The notes under the pieces were generated by a model. The model was not told the origin of the DNA, made no database searches, and saw only the letters and a list, made by a program, of their open reading frames with translations. Shown piece by piece: positions 16,967-26,191 of a DNA stretch of 61,315 bases (positions within the stretch are counted from its first letter, which is position 1; the number at the start of each line of letters is the position of its first letter). The DNA comes from a bacterium (lineage in GTDB: Bacteria > JAJRZV01). The translations under genes and the position numbers were made by a program. The stretch covers positions 1 to 61,315 of the forward strand of contig JAJRZV010000072.1 in assembly GCA_024275095.1 (NCBI GenBank). The letters run 5' to 3'.

Positions 16967-18241
16967 TTACTCCGCAATTTTTAGACCCGAGGAGACACCT
17001 TCAAAATCTCCAAGCATGCCTGTAATCATGTATTTCTCGTCGAATGCCTGATTCGCGAGTTCTATTACATCGTCACGGGTGACAGATTCTATCATTTTTA
17101 TAAGGTCTGGAAATGTCATAACTCTTTGAAAGTATATTGCGCTTTTAGCAAGAAGGTGCATTCGGGCATCAGTACTTTCCATGCTCATGTACATTACACC
17201 CTTGAGATGGTCTTTTGCTTTCGTAAGTTCATCTTCTGTCACATCGCCCTGCTTGACGCTGTGAAGTTCGTGTAGGATCTTTTCTCTCACTATCAGATAA
17301 TTTTCGGGTGAGCTTGCACAGTAAATTCCCATTACACCCGCATCCTGATACATGGAAAAGAAGGAGTATATTGAGTATACAAGACCTTCCCTGTTACGAA
17401 GACGCTGGAACAGACGAGATGACATCGAGCCCCCAAGCAGTGAATTGAGAATGGAAACAACGTGGCGTTTGGGATGTGAATATCCAGGTCCCGGACCACC
17501 CATTACAATGTGTACCTGCTCTGCGGGCTTGCTGATAACTACTTCGCTGCGTTCAGGAGGAAGAGGAGCTTTTATAGTGACATCAATTCCTTTACGAAGG
17601 TTGGCACAGAATTTCTCTTCCACGAGGTCTACCAGGTGTTGGTGATCTACATCTCCACTGGCACTGATGATAATCCGATCCGGTGTGTAAAAGCGGTTGA
17701 AGTAAGAACAAATCTTTTCCCGTGTCATGGAAAGCACACTTGACGTTGTGCCGAGTACGGATCTGCCCAGTGGGTGACTGTGAAACACACGACGGTAGAA
17801 TCTGTCAAACAGGAAATCGTCCGGAGACTCTTCCGAGGCTGAAATTTCCTGAAGTATAACCATCTTCTCCTTGTCTATTTCTTCCTGTGAAAAGCGCGAG
17901 TTACACAGGATGTCAGAAAAAAGAGTCACAGCCTTTTCCAGGTGCTCACTCAGGATTTTTGCAAAGAAGCATGTAATTTCTTTATCCGCGTAGGCATTGA
18001 GCACACCGCCCATCGAGTCGATTTCATGAGCAAGCGCCGCAGAACTGCGATTTTCTGTGCCTTTGAAAAACAAGTGTTCTATGAAGTGGGATACTCCGTG
18101 GTCAGAGTCTGTTTCGTATCGTGATCCCGCCTTTATGTATACTCCTAATGCTATTGTTTTCAGGTGTGGGATTTTTTCTGAGATGACGGTTAAACCATTT
18201 GATAATTCATGGCGGGATATCATGTTGTCAGGATTGGCCAT
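16967..18241 (-). CDS. M16 family zinc peptidase
   Basis: A 424-residue single-unit insulinase/processing-peptidase-like protein. The inverted zinc motif HFIEH lies near residue 48, and the second zinc-ligand region is EEIDKEKMVILQEI. The R/Y-type C-terminal domain contains GGSMSSRLFQRLRNREGLVYS. These enzymes degrade or process peptides in the cytoplasm or periplasm; no signal peptide is seen. The ATG overlaps the end of pnp by 14 bases, so it is the last gene of the nusA-infB-pnp operon. A pnp-M16 pairing is common in many bacterial phyla. Confidence 0.93.
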   Translation of the reverse strand: MANPDNMISRHELSNGLTVISEKIPHLKTIALGVYIKAGSRYETDSDHGVSHFIEHLFFKGTENRSSAALAHEIDSMGGVLNAYADKEITCFFAKILSEHLEKAVTLFSDILCNSRFSQEEIDKEKMVILQEISASEESPDDFLFDRFYRRVFHSHPLGRSVLGTTSSVLSMTREKICSYFNRFYTPDRIIISASGDVDHQHLVDLVEEKFCANLRKGIDVTIKAPLPPERSEVVISKPAEQVHIVMGGPGPGYSHPKRHVVSILNSLLGGSMSSRLFQRLRNREGLVYSIYSFFSMYQDAGVMGIYCASSPENYLIVREKILHELHSVKQGDVTEDELTKAKDHLKGVMYMSMESTDARMHLLAKSAIYFQRVMTFPDLIKMIESVTRDDVIELANQAFDEKYMITGMLGDFEGVSSGLKIAE

Positions 18242-20342
18242 TGGATGTTCTGTGCATTTTTTCTTTCAGAACTTCCTTTCGGCTGAAATAGAGCTTTCCG
18301 TCCTCTTCCATCTTGATGAGTTTCACCTCTACAGTGTCTCCTACTTTAAGCACATCTGACACGCGCTTTGGATGCTTGAAGTCTATTTGTGTTCTGTGCA
18401 AAAGGCCGACGGCTCCCGGGAGAATTTCCACCAGTGCTCCGTAATCGAAAAGTTTGACCACCCTTCCTGTATAAACCTTACCCACTTCAGGGTCCTCTGT
18501 GAAATAATTTATCAGTTCAAGTGCTCTGGTCAACGAATCCTCGTCTCCTGCAAACACATATACTGTTCCGTCTTGATTGATGTCGATGTTGGCTCCGGTT
18601 TTATCAATAATGCTCTTAATGTTTCTGCCACCAGGACCTATAAGATCTTTAATTTTTTCGACTTTGATTTTCACTACTTTTACCCGGGGTGCGTACGGAG
18701 ACACCTGAACTCTCGGCCTGTCAATGACCGAGTCCATGATATCAAGAATTTTGAGCCGCGCATCTTTTGCACGCCGTAGGGCTTCGCGCAATATGTTGAA
18801 ATCTATTTTTTCCACTTTTATGTCCATCTGAAGTGCAGTGATTCCCTCACGCGTGCCGGCTACCTTGAAGTCCATGTCACCCATGTGGTCCTCGTCGCCG
18901 AGGATGTCTGTGAGTACGCGGTATTCCTCACCTTCTATTACAAGCCCCATGGCGACACCTGCAACAGGTGCGGAAATAGGTACTCCTGCATCCATAAGAG
19001 AAAGAGATGCACCGCATACAGTGGCCATGGAAGACGAACCATTGCTTTCGAGGATGTCAGAAACTACTCTGATTGTATAAGGAAACTCTTCTTCTCCCGG
19101 GACCACCGGTTCCAGTGCACGCTCCGCCAGTGCACCGTGTCCAATTTCCCTCCTGCCGGGCCCGCGGATGGGTCTTACCTCTCCAACACAGAAGGGGGGA
19201 AAATTGTAATGAAGCATGAAGTGCTTGGCACTTTCACCTTCAAGCGCTTCAACAATTTGCTTGTCTTCACGTGTGCCCAGCGTTGTGACAACAACTGCCT
19301 GGGTTTCACCCCTGGTAAATATGGCTGAACCATGTGTGCGAGGCAATACGCCGACCTCACACGTTATGGGTCTGATGTCTCCCTCAGAGCGCCCGTCAAT
19401 GCGCTGGCCCGTGGAAAAAAGCTTCTCACGAAGCACGTGCTTCTCTACTTCTTCAACAATCGCTCTCACTGCTTCTATAGAGAAGTTTTCCCTCTCTTCT
19501 TCAGGGACGTTCTGAAGGAGTTCCTCGGGGATCCGGTTTATTTTTTCTCTACGCTTTTTCTTTTCCTGGATGGATAGAGCTTCTCTGACTTTCTCTTCGG
19601 CTGTTTTTTTAAAACTTTCACGGTACTCTTCAGGTAGTTCCGGCCTGATAACTTCGTCCTTGGTGACTTCAAACTGGCTGATGAATTCTTTTTGCTTTTG
19701 GACGATTTTTTGAATATGTGTGTGTGCAAACTCAATGGCATCAGCAACAATTTCTTCCTTTTCAAAACGCGCGCCTGCCTCAACCATTACAATTCCCGAT
19801 TCCTTCCCTGCCACCAGGATATCAAGGGTGCTGCGTTCCAGTTGTTCAAACGTGGGATTGACAACGAATTCTCCATCGACACGTCCCACCCTTACGGCAG
19901 CAAGAGGACCATCGAATGGCACCGGAGAAATCATCAGGGCAAGGGAGGCTGAGTTGATGGCGACCACGTCTGGATTGTTTTCCTGGTCGTGAGAGAGGAC
20001 CCACGCAATCACCTGGAGCTCTTTGCGATAGGCTCGATCAATAAGAGGGCGAATCGAGCGGTCTATAACACGGGCGACGAGAATTTCTCTATCAGTGGGA
20101 CGGCCTTCCCTCTTTATAAATCCTCCTGGAATTTTCCCCGCAGCATAGTTTTTTTCTCTGTATTCCACTGTAAGGGGAACAAAATCCAGGCCTTCAATCT
20201 CTGATGGCGCACGCGTGGCCGCAACAAGTACCACTGTATCACCATAACGGCCGACGACAGAACTGTCAGCCTGTTTTGCCCACTGCCCTGTATGGAAATG
20301 AAAGACACTATCCCCCAACGTAAAAGAAATTTCTTTTTTCAT
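18228..20342 (-). CDS. pnp: polyribonucleotide nucleotidyltransferase (PNPase)
   Basis: A 704-residue 3'-5' phosphorolytic exoribonuclease that degrades mRNA and acts in the degradosome. Two RNase PH-like halves are visible (N-terminal GRYGDTVVLVAATRAPSEIE; second half FTRGETQAVVVTTLGT and GHGALAERALEPVVP). They are followed by a KH domain with IGPGGRNIKSIIDKTGA and an S1 domain (GKVYTGRVVKLFDYGALVEI). It starts 11 bases after rpsO, the usual arrangement. The catalytic segment with DILGDEDHMGDMDFKVAG is intact. Confidence 0.97.
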   Translation of the reverse strand: MKKEISFTLGDSVFHFHTGQWAKQADSSVVGRYGDTVVLVAATRAPSEIEGLDFVPLTVEYREKNYAAGKIPGGFIKREGRPTDREILVARVIDRSIRPLIDRAYRKELQVIAWVLSHDQENNPDVVAINSASLALMISPVPFDGPLAAVRVGRVDGEFVVNPTFEQLERSTLDILVAGKESGIVMVEAGARFEKEEIVADAIEFAHTHIQKIVQKQKEFISQFEVTKDEVIRPELPEEYRESFKKTAEEKVREALSIQEKKKRREKINRIPEELLQNVPEEERENFSIEAVRAIVEEVEKHVLREKLFSTGQRIDGRSEGDIRPITCEVGVLPRTHGSAIFTRGETQAVVVTTLGTREDKQIVEALEGESAKHFMLHYNFPPFCVGEVRPIRGPGRREIGHGALAERALEPVVPGEEEFPYTIRVVSDILESNGSSSMATVCGASLSLMDAGVPISAPVAGVAMGLVIEGEEYRVLTDILGDEDHMGDMDFKVAGTREGITALQMDIKVEKIDFNILREALRRAKDARLKILDIMDSVIDRPRVQVSPYAPRVKVVKIKVEKIKDLIGPGGRNIKSIIDKTGANIDINQDGTVYVFAGDEDSLTRALELINYFTEDPEVGKVYTGRVVKLFDYGALVEILPGAVGLLHRTQIDFKHPKRVSDVLKVGDTVEVKLIKMEEDGKLYFSRKEVLKEKMHRTSNGQS

Positions 20343-20353
20343 TCACACTCTCC

Positions 20354-20623
20354 TTACTTTCTCAGGCCGAGGGACTCGATGAGCTTCAGATACCTTTCTT
20401 CATCCACGCGCTTAAGGTATTTCAGCAACCTTCTCCTCTGACCCACCATTTTCAGCAAGCCCCTGCGAGAATGCAGGTCCTTCTTGTGTACCTTGAAGTG
20501 GTCCATAAGTTTGTTGATACGCTCTGTGAGCAATGCAATCTGCACCTCAGGGGAGCCGGTATCATGCTCGTGTAACCGGTACTTCTCAATAATCTTTTGT
20601 TTTTCTTCTTTTTCCAGAGACAC
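20354..20623 (-). CDS. rpsO: 30S ribosomal protein S15
   Basis: An 89-residue primary 16S rRNA-binding protein of the small-subunit platform. The four-helix pattern is complete: [20 protein letters not shown], then [19 protein letters not shown] and [15 protein letters not shown]. It lies between truB and pnp as in most bacteria. A ribosome site (ggaggtcagg) lies just upstream of the ATG. Confidence 0.98.
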   Translation of the reverse strand: MSLEKEEKQKIIEKYRLHEHDTGSPEVQIALLTERINKLMDHFKVHKKDLHSRRGLLKMVGQRRRLLKYLKRVDEERYLKLIESLGLRK

Positions 20624-20668
20624 CCCTGACCTCCTCCATTAGAAGTTATAATGTGTTGTGAGTTTAAT

Positions 20669-21589
20669 TTACCCCATCACCCTTAAAAATTCAAAGTCCC
20701 CTCGACCTGAAGGCACAAACCGCGCGATGGCCAGAAGCTCACCTTCTTCGCTGGTAAGTGCTACGACCTCTCCAAAAGCCGGTGGGTTCAAGTAACGAGT
20801 TTGACTGAGTCGTGGGGGGATTCCGTGTCTGACTCTGTAGATCATTTTCGGGCCAACCACCAGGGTTTTGAGACCGAGCTTTTCCGGGATAATATCGTGA
20901 AGCACGGCATCGACATCGCCTCTTTCCAGTGCCTCGATGGCTTCGTGTAAGGGGATTGCCTGTTCAAGCGAAAACGGCCCGGTTTGTTCACGCCGCAGCG
21001 CCGAAAGGGTTCCCAGTGTTCCAAGCTCACGTGCAATGTCTCTCGCAAGAGCCCTCACGTAAGTTCCTTTTGAACAGCGGATTTTTACAACCGCTTTGTC
21101 ACCCTCAATTCGACCCAGTTCCATTGAGTATATCTTGATTTTTCGGGGTTTCATGCGGGGTTTGCGCCCTTTTCTCACGAGCCGATAAGCTCTTTCGCCA
21201 TTGACTCGAAGTGCTGAATATTCAGGTGGAATCTGTTCCATTTCTCCTGTCAGACGTGTAAGAACATCCTGTAGTCTATACGGATCTATACCGGAAAAAT
21301 CCGCGTCCCGTTCAATGACCTCACCGGTAATGTCCAGAGTATCTGTCTGTACACCAAAAAGTATTTCTGCTGTATAGACCTTATCTGCATTAAGTAGCAG
21401 GGACGTCAACTTGGTCGCCTTGCCCACTGCAATGGGAAGTACACCCGTTGCCATGGGATCGAGAGTGCCGAGGTGTCCCACCTTGGTATCTTTGAAGTAC
21501 CGGCGCATCTCTTCCACAATATCGTGGGATGTAAATCCCGCCGGCTTGTCAACAATAATGAACCCGCTGTGTTCCTGTTTGGGTTTCAC
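20669..21589 (-). CDS. truB: tRNA pseudouridine(55) synthase TruB
   Basis: Makes pseudouridine 55 in the T-loop of tRNAs. The 306-residue protein has IIVDKPAGFTSHDIV, the catalytic Asp in GHLGTLDPMATGVLPI, and CSKGTYVRALARDIARELG. The start is a GTG whose bases overlap the TGA of nrnA (GTGA), so translation is coupled. The C-terminal PUA-like region is present. Confidence 0.96.
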   Translation of the reverse strand: MKPKQEHSGFIIVDKPAGFTSHDIVEEMRRYFKDTKVGHLGTLDPMATGVLPIAVGKATKLTSLLLNADKVYTAEILFGVQTDTLDITGEVIERDADFSGIDPYRLQDVLTRLTGEMEQIPPEYSALRVNGERAYRLVRKGRKPRMKPRKIKIYSMELGRIEGDKAVVKIRCSKGTYVRALARDIARELGTLGTLSALRREQTGPFSLEQAIPLHEAIEALERGDVDAVLHDIIPEKLGLKTLVVGPKMIYRVRHGIPPRLSQTRYLNPPAFGEVVALTSEEGELLAIARFVPSGRGDFEFLRVMG

Positions 21590-22581
21590 CGCGTCCTCAC
21601 TTCCTGAAGCAAGGTGAGTAACCTTTTTTTCACGGCTTCGTATGAACCCTCTACTTCAGCACCTGCAGCCTGTCTGTGGCCGCCTCCTCCCATGCGTGCT
21701 GCGATTTCAGCTGCATTTATTGTAGAGACTTTTGAACGAATACTTATTTTAAAGTGGTTATTTTTGATTTCACGTATAAGAAAGGCCACGTCTACGTCTC
21801 TAATGTCACGGGCAAAATTAACGAATTCTTCTGTATCTTCCGGGCGTGCCCCTGTTTTTTCATACATGTGTGTGAACACCGAGATAACAGATGCTTTCAA
21901 ATCAGGATAAAACTCGAGTGTCTGCAACGCAAGTGCAAGAAGTTTCATCCGCCTCAGAGGATAACTTGAATATATGGAGGAGTACACGAGATGGGGATTG
22001 ACACCTCTTGTCACCAGATCAGCTGCCATGACGAGACACTCGGCATTCGTATTGGAGTAACTGAAGTTGCCTGTATCAGCCACCACTCCTGCGTATAGAT
22101 TTTCCGCAACTTCTATTCCAAATTCGGGTACGAGTTTTTTGATGATCCGGTACACGAGGACTGCTGTTGCTGCTGCGGAAGAATCAACATAATTCATGTG
22201 TCCAAACAGAGGATTGGATTCGTGGTGATCTATGTTCAGCACCTCTTTACCCTGTACGTATTTTCCAAATTCTTCGTGCACGCGCTGTAGTCCTGCAGAA
22301 TCAAGAACAATTACACATTCTGGTTCAAAATCAGCAGGAAGTTGAGTTTCTATAAGCTGACAGCGGGGTAAAAACCTCAAAACCTCTGGTACACCTGAAG
22401 TATTGAATGAACGACAATTCACACCTTTTTGAGCAAGTGCGAGGTGAAGAGCGAGCTGTGATCCAAGAGCGTCGGCTTCAGGATTTTTGTGAGATGCAAT
22501 GAGGCATGAAGTGAGATGACTCAGGCGGTGAACCACGGCTTCCAGTTCTTCCTGAAGTTTATGGACACTGGAATCTTTCAC
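21586..22581 (-). CDS. nrnA: DHH-family oligoribonuclease / pAp phosphatase (NrnA type)
   Basis: A 331-residue DHH-DHHA1 phosphoesterase that degrades nano-RNAs and dephosphorylates pAp. Metal motifs are ASHKNPEADALGSQLAL, VIVLDSA, NIDHHESNPLFG and VVADTGNFSY. The C-terminal DHHA1 domain ends with AARMGGGGHRQAAGAE, the RNA-binding GGGH block. The start is GTG and overlaps the rbfA stop (GTGA). Its place between rbfA and truB is standard in many phyla. Confidence 0.92.
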   Translation of the reverse strand: MKDSSVHKLQEELEAVVHRLSHLTSCLIASHKNPEADALGSQLALHLALAQKGVNCRSFNTSGVPEVLRFLPRCQLIETQLPADFEPECVIVLDSAGLQRVHEEFGKYVQGKEVLNIDHHESNPLFGHMNYVDSSAAATAVLVYRIIKKLVPEFGIEVAENLYAGVVADTGNFSYSNTNAECLVMAADLVTRGVNPHLVYSSIYSSYPLRRMKLLALALQTLEFYPDLKASVISVFTHMYEKTGARPEDTEEFVNFARDIRDVDVAFLIREIKNNHFKISIRSKVSTINAAEIAARMGGGGHRQAAGAEVEGSYEAVKKRLLTLLQEVRTR

Positions 22582-22910
22582 TCGGATTCTTCCCCTTCAT
22601 TCATCGTTGTGTAGAGAGGGTCAAATTCAAAAGTAAGCTGTGGGATGCGTTTGATGTTGAGATTTTTAAGCATTAAATGCCTGATAAAGCCTGATGCGCG
22701 CTGAAGTCCTTTCTGCACTTCTTCAATGCGTTCTTCTTCCCGTACGTAGAAATAGACGACTGCTGAACTTAGATCTTCCTTGACTTCAACTGAGGTAACA
22801 GTGACATCCCTTACGCGTGGGTCCTTTACGCGTTTGAGAAGAATATTGGAGATTTACTCCCGGAAGAGTGTTACAAGTCTTTCAGATCTTCTGTATGGTA
22901 AATATCCCAT
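22578..22910 (-). pseudogene. rbfA: ribosome-binding factor A with in-frame TAA at codon 19
   Basis: RbfA matures the 5' end of 16S rRNA and the 30S subunit. Translation from the ATG at 22908-22910 gives MGYLPYRRSERLVTLFRE, then TAA (22854-22856), then, in the same frame, ISNILLKRVKDPRVRDVTVT and the rest of RbfA to TGA at 22578-22580. That is 110 codons in total, a normal length. Homologues have REE at this point, so a GAA to TAA change (one base) explains the stop. No usable restart codon with a ribosome site follows. Neighbouring spacing is intact (2 bases from ylxP, overlap with nrnA), so the operon was not otherwise rearranged. Error, nonsense mutation and readthrough are all open. Confidence 0.85.
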
Positions 22911-22912
22911 AA

Positions 22913-23200
22913 TTAGAACTTTATGATCTCCATATAATGACTCTCAACGCTTCCTGGAGCAATACGGTCAATAAAGTTAAGAGCTTTATCAAGCACAGAG
23001 TTGACAAATTCGTGCGATGTTCCAACTGTGACGAACGAAAGCTCTCCCTGCTTTTTGCTGTTCTGGAGTCCTGTTTCTGCAACAGAGGCGTTAAATTTAT
23101 TTTGCAAACGCTGTTTGATCGAATTCATTCTTTTGCGTTTTTCCTTAATGGAGTACGGTTGAGGTATCTGCAAGGTGACCACCAGAATTCCTATGAACAT
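22913..23200 (-). CDS. DUF503 / YlxP-like protein
   Basis: A 95-residue ferredoxin-fold-like protein typical of the gap between infB and rbfA. Its start MFIGILVVTLQIPQPYSIKEKR and the internal NKFNASVAETG match DUF503, in which a similar VSVAEvg segment is the most conserved part. The role is unknown, probably linked to ribosome maturation by context. It lies 27 bases after infB. Confidence 0.87.
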   Translation of the reverse strand: MFIGILVVTLQIPQPYSIKEKRKRMNSIKQRLQNKFNASVAETGLQNSKKQGELSFVTVGTSHEFVNSVLDKALNFIDRIAPGSVESHYMEIIKF

Positions 23201-23227
23201 CGCAGATACTCCAGGAAAAGTTCCCCA

Positions 23228-25666
23228 TCATGCAGTTGCTTCTTTGGAGACCTCTTCATAAAATTCGAGACGGTCTCCTTCTTCAAAATCGTTAAATCCA
23301 TCTACTCCTATTCCGCATTCAAACCCCTTTGTTACCTCCCTTACATCCTCCTTAAATCGTTTCAAAGAGGAAACAATTCCTTCTCCCACCTGTTCACCAT
23401 TTCGCAAGATTTTTACCTTTGAGTTCCTCCTTACACGGCCGTCCGTAACCAGACATCCGGCAACCACCCCCACGCTGGATATGCGAAACACCTGTTTCAC
23501 CTCAGCTGCTCCAATCTGGACCACTTCCACCTCAGGGGCAAGAAGACCTTTAACAGCTTTTTCTACGTCCTCTAAGAGCTCGTAAATAACTTCATAGGTC
23601 TTGATCTGGACCTTCTCTTTTTTGGCGGCTTCCTTTGCTCTTGGATCTGGCTTCACATTAAATCCCACAACAACTGCGTTGGATGCAGATGCAAGCATTA
23701 CATCGCTTTCGGTAATGGCACCAACCCCTTTATGGACGACTTCAACCTGTACTTCATTAGTACTCAAGCGTTTTACCGCGTTTTCTATTGCTTCTACAGA
23801 TCCCAGATAATCGGCTTTAATAACAAGGTTAAAATGTTTTAATTCACCTTCGCTGATTTTCTGGAAAAGGCTTTCGAGTGTGACCTTTTCTGGAGTGACG
23901 ACTTCTCCCTTGGCTGCTTCACGTTGCTGTTTGTAAAATTCTGCGATCCTGCGGGCTATATCTTCATTTTTGACTGCGTAAAGATGTTCTCCTGCTTCAG
24001 GAACTTCACTCAAGCCCACGACCTCTACAGGGACTGATGGTCCGGCTGATTTGACATTTTTCCCGGTCCAATCTATCAACGACCTCACTCTGCCGAAAGC
24101 CGTACCAGCAACAACCCAATCGCCTACCTTGAGCGTGCCCTCTCTTACCACGACCGATGCCACAGGGCCTCTTCCTTTATCCAGGCGGGATTCGATGATA
24201 ATTGCATGAGCACGTTTGGAAGGATCGGCCTTAAGTTCGTGCATCTCCGCAACCAGAAGCACTGCTTCCAGCAGCTCCTGAATGCCCTGCCCTTTAATAG
24301 CGGAGGTTTCAACAAACAACGTTTCACCGCCCCATTCCTCGGGTATGAGCTCGTGTTCTGCAAGCCCCTTTTTTACTGCCTCGACATTGGCGTTTGGCTT
24401 GTCAACTTTATTAATAGCAACTACAATCGGCACCCCTGCTGCACGCGCGTGGTTAATCGCTTCTACGGTTTGAGGCATTACGCCGTCATCAGCCGCGACA
24501 ACGAGAATCACAATATCTGTCACCTGAGCTCCGCGAGCTCTCATGGTGGTAAATGCTTCGTGTCCGGGCGTATCAATAAATGTGATCGTTCCCTTGGGTG
24601 TTTCAACGACAGAAGCACCTATGCGCTGTGTGATTCCGCCTGCCTCACCTGCTGCAACATTGGTTCTGCGAATGGCATCCAGAATGGAAGTTTTACCGTG
24701 ATCGACGTGTCCCATCACCGTAACCACCGGGGCGCGGGGGCGAAGTTTTTCCGGGTCTGAAGGTCCGATGTCAAAATGATCTTCAGGGCGGAACTCTTCT
24801 TTTTCCACTGTAAAGTTGTAATCTGCTGCAACAAGAGCTGCCGCTTCGAAATCTATCAGCGTATTCCTGTCGGCTTCGACCCCGAGATCTCGAAGTTTTG
24901 CGAGGACTTCGTTGACCTTAGCTCCCAGGCGCTGAGCCAGCTCGGCAACCTCTATGCTTTTTTCCACCTTGATAATTCGTTTTTCTTCTTTGGGTACGGT
25001 AATGGTTGGCTTCTTCACGGGTCGTTTGGGCGGAATTTTTTTCCTGACCTGGAAGCGTGAGCGCTCTTCTTCTGTATAAAGGTCTTCCCGTGTGAGAATT
25101 TCACGCCGCTTGATAACCTTTTTTCGAAGTATTTTCTCCTCTTCCGGAAGTTCCTTGCGCTTTTTTGCCTTTTCTTCTTTTCGTCGTTGTTCTTCTTCGG
25201 GTGTAAGCGGTGGAATCTGAGAGGGGATGGACTCCACCGGTGCTTCTTCAGTGATTTCTTCTTTTGTTTCTTTCGGTTTCGGTGTTTCCTCCTCTACAGC
25301 AGCAGGTTTTTCGGCAACCTGTTGCTGTTCTGCATGTGTTTCTTCTTGGACCGTTTCAGTTACCGCTTCTTCTTTCTGTTCTTCAGAAACCTCTTCGGCC
25401 TTTTTCTCCTCTGGAACTTCAATCTTCTCTTCGGGTGCTGCCGGAGTAGGTGCGCGCCTGCGCCGAATGACTGTTCTTCTTTCCACTTTTTTTTCTTTTT
25501 CAACTTCAAAGCCTAAATGTTTCAACAAAGCCTGATAGTCTTCTTCGTCCACGTTGGACCGGGTAGACTTCACGGTAATGCCTATCTTTTCAAAATGCTC
25601 CATAACCTCGCGAGGAGACATGCCAACACTGCGTGCTATCTCTGTAATTTTTTTCTTTTTGGCCAT
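23228..25666 (-). CDS. infB: translation initiation factor IF-2
   Basis: An 812-residue GTPase that places initiator tRNA on the 30S subunit. Order: IF2_N-like domain ([20 protein letters not shown]), a long Glu/Lys/Pro-rich linker (about 70-225), a second IF2_N module ([19 protein letters not shown]), and the GTPase with G1 [10 protein letters not shown]3 DTPGHEAF and G4 NKVDK. The beta-barrel and C-terminal domains II-IV follow. Length is within the normal range. It follows rnpM by three bases. Confidence 0.97.
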   Translation of the reverse strand: MAKKKKITEIARSVGMSPREVMEHFEKIGITVKSTRSNVDEEDYQALLKHLGFEVEKEKKVERRTVIRRRRAPTPAAPEEKIEVPEEKKAEEVSEEQKEEAVTETVQEETHAEQQQVAEKPAAVEEETPKPKETKEEITEEAPVESIPSQIPPLTPEEEQRRKEEKAKKRKELPEEEKILRKKVIKRREILTREDLYTEEERSRFQVRKKIPPKRPVKKPTITVPKEEKRIIKVEKSIEVAELAQRLGAKVNEVLAKLRDLGVEADRNTLIDFEAAALVAADYNFTVEKEEFRPEDHFDIGPSDPEKLRPRAPVVTVMGHVDHGKTSILDAIRRTNVAAGEAGGITQRIGASVVETPKGTITFIDTPGHEAFTTMRARGAQVTDIVILVVAADDGVMPQTVEAINHARAAGVPIVVAINKVDKPNANVEAVKKGLAEHELIPEEWGGETLFVETSAIKGQGIQELLEAVLLVAEMHELKADPSKRAHAIIIESRLDKGRGPVASVVVREGTLKVGDWVVAGTAFGRVRSLIDWTGKNVKSAGPSVPVEVVGLSEVPEAGEHLYAVKNEDIARRIAEFYKQQREAAKGEVVTPEKVTLESLFQKISEGELKHFNLVIKADYLGSVEAIENAVKRLSTNEVQVEVVHKGVGAITESDVMLASASNAVVVGFNVKPDPRAKEAAKKEKVQIKTYEVIYELLEDVEKAVKGLLAPEVEVVQIGAAEVKQVFRISSVGVVAGCLVTDGRVRRNSKVKILRNGEQVGEGIVSSLKRFKEDVREVTKGFECGIGVDGFNDFEEGDRLEFYEEVSKEATA

Positions 25667-25669
25667 TTC

Positions 25670-26191
25670 TCAACGGTCCTCCATGAGCCTTTTCAATTTT
25701 AATCTTATATTTTCCACCTGTCTCCCCACCCGAGGAGTACGTGCGATCAGCTCTACGGTCCCATTTTTATGCATCACGTACACGGCTGCTCCTGAGGTTA
25801 CGGCACCCATGACCTTTTTGTTCAGGACCTGCTGCAGTTCGTTGACTATGAAATGAATGAGTTTTTCCGGTTTTTGGGGACAATGCACTTTCTTCAACAT
25901 GCGCCTGATGCAATTTGAATTCGGACAGGTATAAATACCGTATCCACCGGCTCGATATTCTGGATCAAATGCGAGATTGTGGTCTTCATCCAGGTAAAAT
26001 CTGAGTAGTGTGTATTTGTTTGCCTGACGGAAGCAACCTCGACACCGTCGGAGAGGTGTCTCTCCTGTTTGAAGATTACTCCCTGACCCCGCTCTGGTTC
26101 TTTCAGAGTTCAACTTATCACCTTTAATGCTTACACCAGGAGTATAAGTGTAATTCAACAAAGTTGCATTTGCTTGTGAAAACATACTCAA
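25670..26191 (-). CDS. rnpM: YlxR / RnpM family RNA-binding protein
   Basis: A 173-residue protein with the DUF448 (YlxR) domain at about 45-105: LRRCRGCFRQANKYTLLRF, then GGYGIYTCPNSNCIRRMLKK. In Bacillus, YlxR (RnpM) binds RNase P RNA and lowers its activity. The C-terminal 60 residues (NKKVMGAVTSGAAVYVM) add an extra domain of uncertain nature. The start is not certain: a TTG at 26191 overlaps the nusA stop, an ATG lies at 26185, and the first 40 residues are not family-like. Position between nusA and infB is classical. Confidence 0.85.
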   Translation of the reverse strand: MSMFSQANATLLNYTYTPGVSIKGDKLNSERTRAGSGSNLQTGETPLRRCRGCFRQANKYTLLRFYLDEDHNLAFDPEYRAGGYGIYTCPNSNCIRRMLKKVHCPQKPEKLIHFIVNELQQVLNKKVMGAVTSGAAVYVMHKNGTVELIARTPRVGRQVENIRLKLKRLMEDR

